Counted from the stretch's first letter, positions 1 through 7,291 are shown. The stretch: DNA of 9,604 nucleotides from an uncultured Clostridia bacterium (GCA_946611595.1 CAMODY010000062.1:1-9604), one strand, 5' to 3'. The notes: generated from the letters alone by a model not told the origin. A program made the numbers and translations.

Positions 1-794
1 GTACTGTCATCCATTACTGTTACGAGATAATTCTCGTCAGCCGGAAGCTCATAGCCGTTCAGGCCGTAGGTATAATTTAAAATTGCAAACGTAATGCCGT
101 TGATCGTGATAACAGGGATCGTATCAGCTTCTTCCTGCGAATCATGCATTCCGACCATCAGGATCTCATTTGCATGCTGTTTCCAAAAGCCAATGCTGTG
201 ACGGATTCCATCGGTTCCGGAATCTAAGGAATGGTTTGATGCCTGAAGTGCTACATCAAAACCGGCATCAATGACAGCAAGCCCCATCTCATCCGGTGTA
301 TTAAAATTCGGATAGCCGGCATAAGGTCCGCCGCCAAGCGGAGTCTCTACATTACAGATTGCAAGGTCAACGGAGGAAATATCATCTTTTAACGGACTGA
401 AAAGACTTGTAAAGTTATAGCCGTCTCCGGTATTTGCCAGATTTAAAATGGTCTCATGTGCGATGATATCTCCAACTGCCGCCAGCGTAACATGTCCATC
501 TGCTGTGGCTCCACTACCGCCATCGTCCGAAGCCGCTTCCGTTACAGTTTCCGTATTTCCGGAGCCAGGTACGGCGTTATTCTTATTTCTGTTACAAGAA
601 GCTACGGAAAGGATCAGTGTGACGATCATTGCGATGACAATCACGATCGTAATAATGCGGATGATCCATTTCTGTCTCTGTTGTTTTTTGTAAGCTGCGC
701 GTCTTCTCTGCTGACTTCCTCTGCTTTGCGCAGAAGTTCTTTGGGAAGCGCTTCTTTGATAACTGCTTTTGTTTTTCGGTGTCCTGTTTGCCAT
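1..794 (-). CDS. CapA-family putative metallophosphatase, second tandem copy (C-terminus off window)
   Basis: This gene starts at 794 and runs off the left edge after 264 complete codons with no stop. The protein opens with a basic cytoplasmic tail (13 Lys/Arg in the first 42 residues). A membrane segment follows at about 43-66, ending in V-A-S-C (Cys67), then a Ser/Thr/Gly/Asp-rich linker to about 100. The visible CapA/PGA_cap domain shows GDIIAH (108-113), CNVETP (147-152), ASNHSLD (185-191) and a conserved NYTYGLNG block (240-247). These are metal- and phosphate-site type motifs of the calcineurin-like fold used by CapA/PgsA. Family members are linked to poly-gamma-glutamate capsule formation, but no capsule polymerase gene is visible, so the substrate is unknown. 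It follows its paralogue by 18 bases and matches it at roughly half of domain positions by eye. It could be a lipoprotein or a signal-anchored protein; the C-terminal motifs (HWG, HPH) lie outside the window. Confidence 0.84.
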   Translation of the reverse strand, partial: MANRTPKNKSSYQRSASQRTSAQSRGSQQRRRAAYKKQQRQKWIIRIITIVIVIAMIVTLILSVASCNRNKNNAVPGSGNTETVTEAASDDGGSGATADGHVTLAAVGDIIAHETILNLANTGDGYNFTSLFSPLKDDISSVDLAICNVETPLGGGPYAGYPNFNTPDEMGLAVIDAGFDVALQASNHSLDSGTDGIRHSIGFWKQHANEILMVGMHDSQEEADTIPVITINGITFAILNYTYGLNGYELPADENYLVTVMDDS

Positions 795-812
795 TTAAAA
801 AAATCCTTAAAT
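792..812 (-). promoter_or_regulatory. Ribosome binding site of the second CapA gene inside an A/T-only inverted repeat
   Basis: Read on the minus strand, AAGGA (804-808) lies 9 bases before the ATG at 794 and supports that start. The arms ATTTAA (807-812) and TTAAAT (793-798) are perfect complements around an 8-base loop carrying GGA. The left arm includes the AA of the binding site and the right arm includes the first two bases of the start codon. A stem of six A-U pairs is weak, so regulation by this hairpin is only a possibility. Confidence 0.5.
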
Positions 813-2165
813 TTAGTATGCGATGATCCAATCACCAAAGGTGGTGTTTGCAATCTCATTAAGTCTTGCAACAGAGAAATCATCTCTGCCATTTGTATAA
901 ATATCATGCTGGGAAGCAAGGTCTTCCGTATAATCGGAAAGCTTGTAGCAGACAACTTCATTCGTAAAATCGCCAAGATTGACATTGTGTGTTACGATCG
1001 GGACAACGCCGGTTGCGCTTTCATCGATATAAGTCTTATCGCCTTCTTTTACGATCTTAACTTTCGCCATGCCGCCTAAAACTTCCGGAGTTTCCTGCTG
1101 GTTTGATGCATAATTTCCTAATGAATAGTAGCAAAGCGCTTTATGTCCATCGGCTGCCGTTACCCAGTCGATCCTCTCACAGACATGCGGATGTGCTCCG
1201 ATGATCAGATCAGCACCTGCATCGGTAAAGATCTGTGCCCAATTATCCTGAAATTCTGTAGTCTCCGGCCAAAGATCTTCCACGCCCCAATGAGGGAAAA
1301 CAATAACGAAATCCGCATTCTGATCTGCTGTGCGGATATCATTTTCAATGATCTCTCTATGGGCATCATCAATGATCGTTACAAGATAATCCATATCAGC
1401 CGGAAGTTCAAATCCATTCAGACCATAGGTATAGTTTAAAAGTGCAAACTTAATACCGTTCTTTTCATAATAGGTGATGGTATCACGTTTTTCCTGTGAC
1501 TCATTCATACCGATCATAACGGCCTGACCTTCTTTTGTCTTCCAATAATCGATGGTATGAAGAATGCCGTCACTGCCCTCATCATAAGAGTGGTTCGATG
1601 CCTGCTGAATGATATCAAAGCCTGCATTGATCTCTGCATCACCAATTGCACCCGGTGTATTAAAGATAAACTGGATTCCGCCATCAGCAGGGATCGTTGT
1701 ATCAATCGGTGTTTCCTGGTTGCAGACTGCAATATCAGCCTTTGAAATATCCTCTTTCATGACGGAGAAAATATGATTGAAATCATAAGTTCCGTCTCCC
1801 TGGTCTGCATAGTTTAAGAGCGGCGTATGCATTAAGACATCACCAACCGCAACCAGCTCAACCTCAGAGCGCGTAGCTTCGGTACTTGCCTCTTCCGTGC
1901 TGACTTCCTGATTTGAAGAACCTTTCGGTGCCTCTTTTTTATGAGAACAGGAAACCGCAACGATCACGATCACAGCTACGATCAAAGCAGCAACCACAAC
2001 CGTCAGAATACGGATCATTCTGGCTTCTTTTTTCTTTTTTTCAGCACGCCTTCTTGCAGCGGCGCGTCTTCTTCTCTCTTCGTCCGTCATCGGACGTCTC
2101 TGACTTGTTTCACCTTCGCCTATGCGGCTGCTTCGGTTTCCGTTTCCTCTGCGGTATTGCGTCAT
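813..2165 (-). CDS. CapA-family putative metallophosphatase, membrane-anchored (first tandem copy)
   Basis: This is a complete 450-residue protein. Residues 1-50 form a highly basic tail (18 Lys/Arg, with runs at 31-34, 38-40 and 43-46). A hydrophobic segment at about 51-72 ends in V-S-C (Cys73), then a Ser/Thr/Glu-rich linker leads to about 100. The CapA/PGA_cap domain follows, with GDVLMH (108-113), CNQETP (148-153), ASNHSYD (189-195), PHWGVE (291-296), GAHPHV (323-328) and SLGNY (348-352). These are the expected Asp, Asn, His and Glu motifs of calcineurin-like metallophosphatase folds. The enzymatic domain should face outside. CapA/PgsA proteins take part in poly-gamma-glutamate capsule synthesis or export, but no pgsB/pgsC partner is seen, so a role in another surface polymer is equally possible. 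The start at 2165 is chosen because AAGGGAG lies just upstream; the internal Met26 has no comparable site. The cysteine resembles a lipobox position, but the long basic tail fits a signal anchor better. Confidence 0.86.
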   Translation of the reverse strand: MTQYRRGNGNRSSRIGEGETSQRRPMTDEERRRRAAARRRAEKKKKEARMIRILTVVVAALIVAVIVIVAVSCSHKKEAPKGSSNQEVSTEEASTEATRSEVELVAVGDVLMHTPLLNYADQGDGTYDFNHIFSVMKEDISKADIAVCNQETPIDTTIPADGGIQFIFNTPGAIGDAEINAGFDIIQQASNHSYDEGSDGILHTIDYWKTKEGQAVMIGMNESQEKRDTITYYEKNGIKFALLNYTYGLNGFELPADMDYLVTIIDDAHREIIENDIRTADQNADFVIVFPHWGVEDLWPETTEFQDNWAQIFTDAGADLIIGAHPHVCERIDWVTAADGHKALCYYSLGNYASNQQETPEVLGGMAKVKIVKEGDKTYIDESATGVVPIVTHNVNLGDFTNEVVCYKLSDYTEDLASQHDIYTNGRDDFSVARLNEIANTTFGDWIIAY

Positions 2166-2181
2166 TTCTCTCCCTTCCGCT
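2166..2181 (-). promoter_or_regulatory. Ribosome binding site fixing the start of the first CapA gene
   Basis: The 16-base gap after the gpmI stop reads, on the minus strand, GGAAGGGAG followed by a short A/G spacer and ATG at 2165. It is a strong purine-rich site. Nothing comparable stands before the in-frame ATG at 2090, so the basic N-terminal tail is very probably translated in full. Confidence 0.75.
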
Positions 2182-3720
2182 CTACTTAATCAGCAGGCTC
2201 TCTCCTGTCATTTCTTTTGGCTGCTCAAGTCCTAACAGTTCAAGAAGGGTCGGTGCGATATCGCAAAGCCTTCCGCCTTCTTTTAATTTTACACCTTCCG
2301 GTCCATTGATCAGAATGAACGGTACCGGATTCGTCGTATGTGCCGTCCACGGCTCTTTCGTTTCATGATTGATATTCATCTCTGCGTTTCCGTGATCTGC
2401 GCAAAGGAACATTACGCCATCAACTTCTTTGATCGCTTCTACAACTTTGCCGACACATTCATCGATCGTCTCAATTGCTTTTACAACAGCCGGGATGATT
2501 CCTGTATGGCCAACCATATCCGGATTTGCAAAGTTGATAATGATCATGTCATGCTTTCCTTCTTTGATGACCTTGATCAAAGTCTCGCAGACTTCCGGTG
2601 CACTCATCTCCGGCTGCAGGTCATAGGTTGCAACCTTTGGAGACGGGATCAGGAAGCGATCTTCTCCCTCGTTTGGTTTTTCTACGCCGCCATTAAAGAA
2701 GAAGGTAACATGGGCGTATTTTTCTGTTTCAGCAATGCGGGCCTGCTTTAAGCCTTTCGAAGCTAAATATTCACCAAAGGTGTTCACGATCTCTTCTTCT
2801 TTGAAAACGACCTTTTTATTTGGGATCGTAACGTCATACTCCGTGAAGCAGACATAATCTGTTTTAATACGCTCTCCTCGGTCAAAGCCGTCGAAATCAT
2901 CACAGCAAAAGCAGCGGCTGATCTCTCTTGCACGGTCCGGACGGAAGTTGATAAAAACAACGGAATCTCCGTCTTTAATAACAGCAGTCGGCTCGCCATC
3001 TTCTTTTACGATGACTGTCGGCTCAATAAATTCGTCTGTTACATCTTTTGCGTAAGTATTTTCCATCGCCTTAACCGGGCAGGTTTCTTTGATACCCTCG
3101 CCCTTTGTCAGCGCGTTATAAGCTCGTTCCACACGGTCCCAGCGGTTATCACGGTCCATCGCATAATAACGGCCGGTGATCGTTGCGATCTTTCCTGTTT
3201 CAAACTTTTCGGTCTGCTCTATAAGTTCTTTTACATAGCCAATACCGGATGTCGGTGAGGTATCACGTCCATCCATAAAACAATGGATATAAACTCTGTC
3301 TAAACCTTTTCTCTTACAAAGGTCCAAAACCGCGTACATATGATGGTTGTCACTATGGACACCGCCATCTGAAAGAAGTCCGTACACATGAAGATCTGTT
3401 CCATTTTTTAAGCAGTTATCGATTGCATCAAGAAGCTCAGGTTTTTCAAAGAAATCTCCATCTTCAATCGATTTTGTAATACGGGTAAGATCCTGATAAA
3501 CGACTCTTCCGGCGCCCATGTTAAGATGTCCGACTTCAGAGTTACCCATCTGCCCGTCCGGAAGACCAACCGCTAAACCACTGGCATAGCCTTTTACGAA
3601 AGGATAGTCTTTCATTAGACCTTCAACCACAGGGGTATTTGCCATATAGATCGCATTTCCCTCCGGGTTATCAGAAAGTCCGTATCCGTCTAAGATCATA
3701 AGTACAACTGGTTTCTTCAT
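2182..3720 (-). CDS. gpmI: 2,3-bisphosphoglycerate-independent phosphoglycerate mutase
   Basis: GpmI interconverts 3- and 2-phosphoglycerate in lower glycolysis and gluconeogenesis in the cytoplasm, using two Mn ions and a phosphoserine intermediate. The 512-residue length is standard. Visible motifs are LDGYGL with metal-binding Asp11, GNSEVGHLN with nucleophile Ser61, SDGGVHSD (117-124), GRDTSP (151-156), TGRYYAMDRD (182-191), RPDRAR (260-265), DMVGHTG (401-407) with Asp401 and His405, ADHGNAE (441-447) and His461. Together these supply the phosphatase-domain metal ligands and the substrate-binding Arg and His residues, so the enzyme looks intact. AGGGAG lies 7 bases before the ATG, 18 bases after nadK. 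Three cysteines (270, 272, 273) sit just after the RPDRAR motif, where I recall non-cysteine residues as more usual. It is better known to me near other glycolytic genes than next to nadK; the assignment itself is very secure. Confidence 0.98.
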   Translation of the reverse strand: MKKPVVLMILDGYGLSDNPEGNAIYMANTPVVEGLMKDYPFVKGYASGLAVGLPDGQMGNSEVGHLNMGAGRVVYQDLTRITKSIEDGDFFEKPELLDAIDNCLKNGTDLHVYGLLSDGGVHSDNHHMYAVLDLCKRKGLDRVYIHCFMDGRDTSPTSGIGYVKELIEQTEKFETGKIATITGRYYAMDRDNRWDRVERAYNALTKGEGIKETCPVKAMENTYAKDVTDEFIEPTVIVKEDGEPTAVIKDGDSVVFINFRPDRAREISRCFCCDDFDGFDRGERIKTDYVCFTEYDVTIPNKKVVFKEEEIVNTFGEYLASKGLKQARIAETEKYAHVTFFFNGGVEKPNEGEDRFLIPSPKVATYDLQPEMSAPEVCETLIKVIKEGKHDMIIINFANPDMVGHTGIIPAVVKAIETIDECVGKVVEAIKEVDGVMFLCADHGNAEMNINHETKEPWTAHTTNPVPFILINGPEGVKLKEGGRLCDIAPTLLELLGLEQPKEMTGESLLIK

Positions 3721-3738
3721 GTCTCTACTCCCTATTAT

Positions 3739-4596
3739 CTATCTCATTTTCTTTCCAATGTTCTCTACAAAACTGATGTCATTCAGACGTAAGATCTTTG
3801 CATATTTTTCTGATTTTACGGAACTGATCACATCTTCATTTTCAAGCGCGATTTCACTGGCTCCGTCAAAAGAGACGATCTTCGTCTGGTTCTTTTCACT
3901 GAAACGTCCTTTGATCACGATATCGATCTGGGCATCTGCAGAAAAAGCAATACTTCTGGAATTTAAAGTATGTGCACAAATCGGTGTAGCAAGGACAATA
4001 TCCGCCGTCGGATGTACGATAGGGCCGCCGGCTGACAGATTGTATCCCGTTGATCCGGTCGGCGTTGCAATGATAATACCGTCTGCACTATAGCGGTTTA
4101 AGAAAGTACCGTTAACGACGACTTCAAAATCGATGATGCTCATTGTCTGGCTGCGGTTGATAACAATATCATTTAATGCGATGTCATGGTAGATCACATC
4201 ATCCCCGCGAATAATGCGGCCATCTAAAAGCATACGCTTTTCAATGTGGCAATTGCCTTCTAACACTTTCTTAAAGTCTGCATCCACATTATTGACATCG
4301 ATCTCGGTCAGATAACCTAAGGTGCCAAGGTTCACGCCGATCAGCGGAATATCAAGATCGATCAGGTCCTTGGCAACGTGGATAAAGGTACCGTCACCAC
4401 CCAAAACGATAATGAACTCTGTCTCTTGAGGGACCTGCTCCGGTGAAGCATAGATATAGTTCCCGGCCTCATCCTGACGAGTCAGAATAATGCCCAGACA
4501 TTTTGCCCCCATTCCTTCTAAAGAAGAAATGATCTTCTCTGAGTATTTCGAGTCCGGATCTTTTACGGAATTTGTTACCAGTAAAAATTTGTTCAT
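3739..4596 (-). CDS. nadK: NAD kinase (ATP/polyphosphate-dependent NAD+ kinase)
   Basis: NadK phosphorylates NAD+ at the 2'-hydroxyl of the adenosine ribose to give NADP+, the only de novo route to NADP(H). At 285 residues it has normal length. Diagnostic motifs are GGDGT (66-70), the nucleotide-site loop also seen in diacylglycerol kinase relatives; GVNLGTLGYLTEID (87-100); LNDIVINR (141-148); and YSADGIIIATPTGSTGY (169-185), leading to GGPIVHP (190-196). All the expected substrate-binding Asp, Asn and Gly positions are present. The gene follows tlyA after 34 bases, the largest gap in the window. AGGA stands 9 bases before the ATG. Neighbouring nadK and tlyA is a common Firmicute arrangement. 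NADPH is needed in the MEP pathway step after Dxs, a loose functional tie to the upstream genes. Confidence 0.97.
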   Translation of the reverse strand: MNKFLLVTNSVKDPDSKYSEKIISSLEGMGAKCLGIILTRQDEAGNYIYASPEQVPQETEFIIVLGGDGTFIHVAKDLIDLDIPLIGVNLGTLGYLTEIDVNNVDADFKKVLEGNCHIEKRMLLDGRIIRGDDVIYHDIALNDIVINRSQTMSIIDFEVVVNGTFLNRYSADGIIIATPTGSTGYNLSAGGPIVHPTADIVLATPICAHTLNSRSIAFSADAQIDIVIKGRFSEKNQTKIVSFDGASEIALENEDVISSVKSEKYAKILRLNDISFVENIGKKMR

Positions 4597-4630
4597 TGCT
4601 TTCTATCCTGTTGTGAGAATTATTGAACAG

Positions 4631-5434
4631 TTACTTATCAAGCGCAGCATGTGCCGCATCTACGACAGTATCAATATTCGTTTTATCAAAAACTGATTGT
4701 TCAGCAGTCTTTTTCACGTGGATCAAATATTCAATATTTCCTTCCGGTCCTTTAACCGGTGAAAAGGAAAGACCTGAAACCGTTAAGTTGTTTGTCTCTA
4801 CCAGATCAATGATCTTTTCAATCACTTCTTTATGGACCTTCGGTTCTCTTACTACGCCTTTTTTCCCAACCTTCTCTCTTCCGGCTTCAAACTGAGGCTT
4901 AATGAGCATAACAAGTTCTTTATTCTCATCTAAAAGCGGAAGCGCCGCAGGAAGAACTAAGGATAAAGAAATAAAAGAAACATCCACACTTGCAAACTGG
5001 ATCTTCTCAGGGATATCTTCAGGAGTTACATAGCGGATGTTTGTCTTTTCCATGACCACAACACGCTCATCTTCTCTGAGCTTATAGTGGAGCTGGCCTT
5101 TTCCGACATCCACAGCGTAGACCTTTTTTGCACCGTTTTGAAGCATGCAGTCGGTAAATCCGCCGGTCGAAGATCCGATATCCATGCAAACTTTTCCGCT
5201 GAGCTCAACAGGAAATTCCTGCATTGCCTTTTCAAGTTTCAGTCCGCCGCGGCTTACATACTTTAAGCTGTTATCCCGAACTTCAACGATCGTATCTTCC
5301 GGAAACATCGAACCGCTTTTCGTTTCTTTCTGCCCGTCCACATAGACAGTGCCGCTCATGATCATAGCCTGAGCACGGCTTTTCGACATTTCTGGATTCT
5401 GTTCACATACTAAGACGTCAAGCCGTTTCTTCAT
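4631..5434 (-). CDS. tlyA: TlyA/YqxC-type rRNA 2'-O-ribose methyltransferase
   Basis: This 267-residue protein has an N-terminal S4 RNA-binding domain (about 1-60, RLDVLV then KSRAQAMIMSG and YVDG) joined to an FtsJ-like methyltransferase domain. The AdoMet site is MDIGSSTGGFTDCML (84-98). I infer a K-D-K-E catalytic tetrad at Lys66, Asp151, Lys179 and Glu235. Each lies 3 residues before the tetrad I recall for Mycobacterium tuberculosis TlyA (69, 154, 182, 238), which argues for real alignment. Family members methylate ribose in 16S and/or 23S rRNA, and some affect capreomycin sensitivity. The older name hemolysin A is not supported by anything visible here. The start overlaps the dxs stop as ATGA, with GAGGA only 3 bases before the ATG, so translational coupling to dxs is likely. 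Which rRNA site it modifies cannot be told from the sequence. Confidence 0.94.
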   Translation of the reverse strand: MKKRLDVLVCEQNPEMSKSRAQAMIMSGTVYVDGQKETKSGSMFPEDTIVEVRDNSLKYVSRGGLKLEKAMQEFPVELSGKVCMDIGSSTGGFTDCMLQNGAKKVYAVDVGKGQLHYKLREDERVVVMEKTNIRYVTPEDIPEKIQFASVDVSFISLSLVLPAALPLLDENKELVMLIKPQFEAGREKVGKKGVVREPKVHKEVIEKIIDLVETNNLTVSGLSFSPVKGPEGNIEYLIHVKKTAEQSVFDKTNIDTVVDAAHAALDK

Positions 5435-5442
5435 AAGTCCTC
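5431..5442 (-). promoter_or_regulatory. dxs-tlyA ATGA stop/start overlap with close GAGGA
   Basis: The four bases 5431-5434 read ATGA on the minus strand, giving the tlyA start and the dxs TGA stop in overlapping frames. The GAGGA at 5438-5442 lies within the last codons of dxs with an unusually short 3-base spacer. Re-initiation by ribosomes finishing dxs is therefore a likely way to start tlyA. Confidence 0.7.
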
Positions 5443-7290
5443 TTCTTCTAAGCGTTTCATAATGGACGGAACATCAATGCCGCATTCTTTAAACTGCTCA
5501 TTTCTGGATCCCTGTTCCACATTGCTGTTTGGAAGCGCAATATTGATCACGCGTACATCCTTTTTCTGGTTATTGATATAACGAAGCACTGCCATACCAT
5601 AGCTTCCCGTGATCACATTCTCTTCCATTGTGATCAGCGTCTTATGATCTTCACAAAGCTGTGTGATCAGTTCTTCATCAATCGGTTTTATAAATCGGGC
5701 ATTTACTAAGCTGACGCTCTTACCCTGCTCCTTTAATAGTTCTCTTACCTTAACGGCATTTTCCATCATAGAGCCGACTGCAAGGATCGCAATATCACGC
5801 TCTTTATAGATCATCTCGCTCTTTCCTAAGACGATCGGTTCATCATAATCATCAAGGCCTGCATAGGCTTTTCCTTTTGGATAACGGATCGCAAGCGGCG
5901 CATGGAATTTTGACGCAAAACAAAGTGCTTTTTCCAATTCCTTTCCGTTCTTCGGCGCAAAGATATTCATGTTCGGGATCGTTGATAGATACGAGATATC
6001 AAAGATGCCCTGGTGCGTCTCTCCATCATTTCCAACAAGACCTGCGCGGTCAATACAGAAGGTTACCGGAAGGTTCTGGATACAGACATCATGCGCGATC
6101 TGATCATATGCTCTTTGAAGGAAGGAAGAATAGATCGCAACAAATGGCTTCATGCCGCCGACTGCAAGGCCGGCTGCAAACGTTGCTGCAAATTCCTCCG
6201 CTATGCCGACATCATAGAAGCGCTCCGGGTATTGTTTACGAAAATCATTCAGTCCTGTGCCTGCCGCCATGGCTGCTGTGATTGCAACTACTTTATCGTT
6301 CTTTTCAGCAAGATGCATCATCGCTTTTCCGAAAATATCAGAATACTCTGTGCCATCACTTTTATGATCCGGTTCACCGGTACGCATATTAAAAGATCCG
6401 ATACCATGGAAAAGCTCCGGATTCTTCATTGCTGGTCCATAGCCTTTTCCTTTAATGGTTTTTACATGGATCATAACCGCCTGGTCGAAGTTCTTAGCCT
6501 CATTGATCAGTTTTACAAGATCTAAAATATTATGCCCGTCTACAGGTCCTAAATATTTAATGCCAATATTTTCAAAAAGCATGCCGGGAACAAAGAACTG
6601 CTTGATACTGTTCTTTGTTCTGTGGAGCTGTCTTGAGATCTTTGGTCCAACTGCCGGAATCTTATCCAAGGTTCTGTGAACACCGCTCTTAAACTCAATA
6701 TAGGACTCGCCTGCACGCATACGGGAAAGATAGGTGCTCATTCCGCCAACGTTTTCCGAGATCGACATCTCATTATCATTTAAGATGATGATCAGATTTC
6801 GTTTTAGTTTAGCGGCATTGTTTAATGCCTCAACTGCAAGACCACCAGTTAACGCGCCGTCACCAATAACAGCGATGATGGTAGAGTCTCCGCCTTGCTG
6901 TTCATCGGCAGCTGCAAGTCCTAATGCCGCAGCGATAGAGGTCGAAGAATGGCCGGTATTAAAGGCGTCATACTCGCTTTCTCTGCGCTTTGGGAAACCG
7001 CTTAAGCCGCCATACTGGCGAAGGCTGTCAAACTGATCCTTTCTTCCCGTCAGCATCTTATGGACATAGGACTGATGTCCGACGTCCCATACGATCTTAT
7101 CCTTTGGAAGATCAAGACAGAGATGAAGCGCCATGGTAAGCTCGACTGCACCCAAATTAGAAGCCAGGTGTCCGCCTGTGTGGCTTACTTTTTCCACGAG
7201 AAAACGCCTGATCTCCCTTGCAAGTTCCTCATAGTCTTTCGGATCAACTTTCTTTATATCATTTGCATTTTTTATCTTATCTAAAATCAT
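5431..7290 (-). CDS. dxs: 1-deoxy-D-xylulose-5-phosphate synthase
   Basis: Dxs condenses pyruvate and glyceraldehyde-3-phosphate, with thiamine diphosphate and Mg2+, to 1-deoxy-D-xylulose 5-phosphate. This is the entry step of the MEP isoprenoid pathway and also supplies thiamine and pyridoxal precursors in many bacteria. The 619-residue length is normal. The thiamine-diphosphate motif runs from GDGALTGG (143-150) to NDNE (171-174). Other visible marks are HTGGHLASNLG (37-47), WDVGHQSY (68-75), YLGPVDGHN (246-254), SSFLQRAYDQ (388-397), DRAGLVGNDGETHQG (414-428) and RYPKGK (469-474), the usual substrate and phosphate contacts. The expected catalytic Glu is at 365 in DVGIAEEFA; the two following positions are Glu-Phe where Gln-His is common, so the His is replaced. 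AGGGA lies 8 bases before the ATG and within the end of ispA; the gap is 1 base. Pairing with ispA puts the first and a later isoprenoid step on one message. Confidence 0.98.
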   Translation of the reverse strand: MILDKIKNANDIKKVDPKDYEELAREIRRFLVEKVSHTGGHLASNLGAVELTMALHLCLDLPKDKIVWDVGHQSYVHKMLTGRKDQFDSLRQYGGLSGFPKRRESEYDAFNTGHSSTSIAAALGLAAADEQQGGDSTIIAVIGDGALTGGLAVEALNNAAKLKRNLIIILNDNEMSISENVGGMSTYLSRMRAGESYIEFKSGVHRTLDKIPAVGPKISRQLHRTKNSIKQFFVPGMLFENIGIKYLGPVDGHNILDLVKLINEAKNFDQAVMIHVKTIKGKGYGPAMKNPELFHGIGSFNMRTGEPDHKSDGTEYSDIFGKAMMHLAEKNDKVVAITAAMAAGTGLNDFRKQYPERFYDVGIAEEFAATFAAGLAVGGMKPFVAIYSSFLQRAYDQIAHDVCIQNLPVTFCIDRAGLVGNDGETHQGIFDISYLSTIPNMNIFAPKNGKELEKALCFASKFHAPLAIRYPKGKAYAGLDDYDEPIVLGKSEMIYKERDIAILAVGSMMENAVKVRELLKEQGKSVSLVNARFIKPIDEELITQLCEDHKTLITMEENVITGSYGMAVLRYINNQKKDVRVINIALPNSNVEQGSRNEQFKECGIDVPSIMKRLEEEDL

Positions 7291-7291
7291 A

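Noticed and set aside
641..985. 114-codon minus-strand open frame overlapping the end of the first CapA gene and the start of the second
   Set aside because: It lies in a different frame from both CapA genes, whose frames carry conserved motifs, basic tail and membrane segment. No recognisable features of its own.
456..1079. 207-codon plus-strand open frame opposite the two CapA genes
   Set aside because: It crosses the junction of two well supported minus-strand genes, has low-complexity Cys/Ser/Ile-rich sequence with no family pattern, and is a complement shadow.
2024..2045. A-rich run coding KKKK in the first CapA gene as a programmed slippage site
   Set aside because: The run is split (AAAAAAA, G, AAAAAA) and fits a normal Lys-rich tail. 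I saw no conserved alternative product or stimulatory structure.
4597..4630. Possible terminator or attenuator hairpin in the 34-base tlyA-nadK gap
   Set aside because: Only a 5-base CTGTT/AACAG repeat with a 13-base loop is present, without a T run. Too weak, and the nadK binding site overlaps it.
4631..5434. Calling the TlyA protein a hemolysin
   Set aside because: The sequence shows an S4 RNA-binding domain and an FtsJ-like methyltransferase with AdoMet motif; no signal peptide or pore-forming feature is present.
6013..6525. 170-codon plus-strand open frame opposite dxs
   Set aside because: Entirely inside the conserved Dxs coding sequence on the other strand; no family resemblance and no upstream binding site in an intergenic position.
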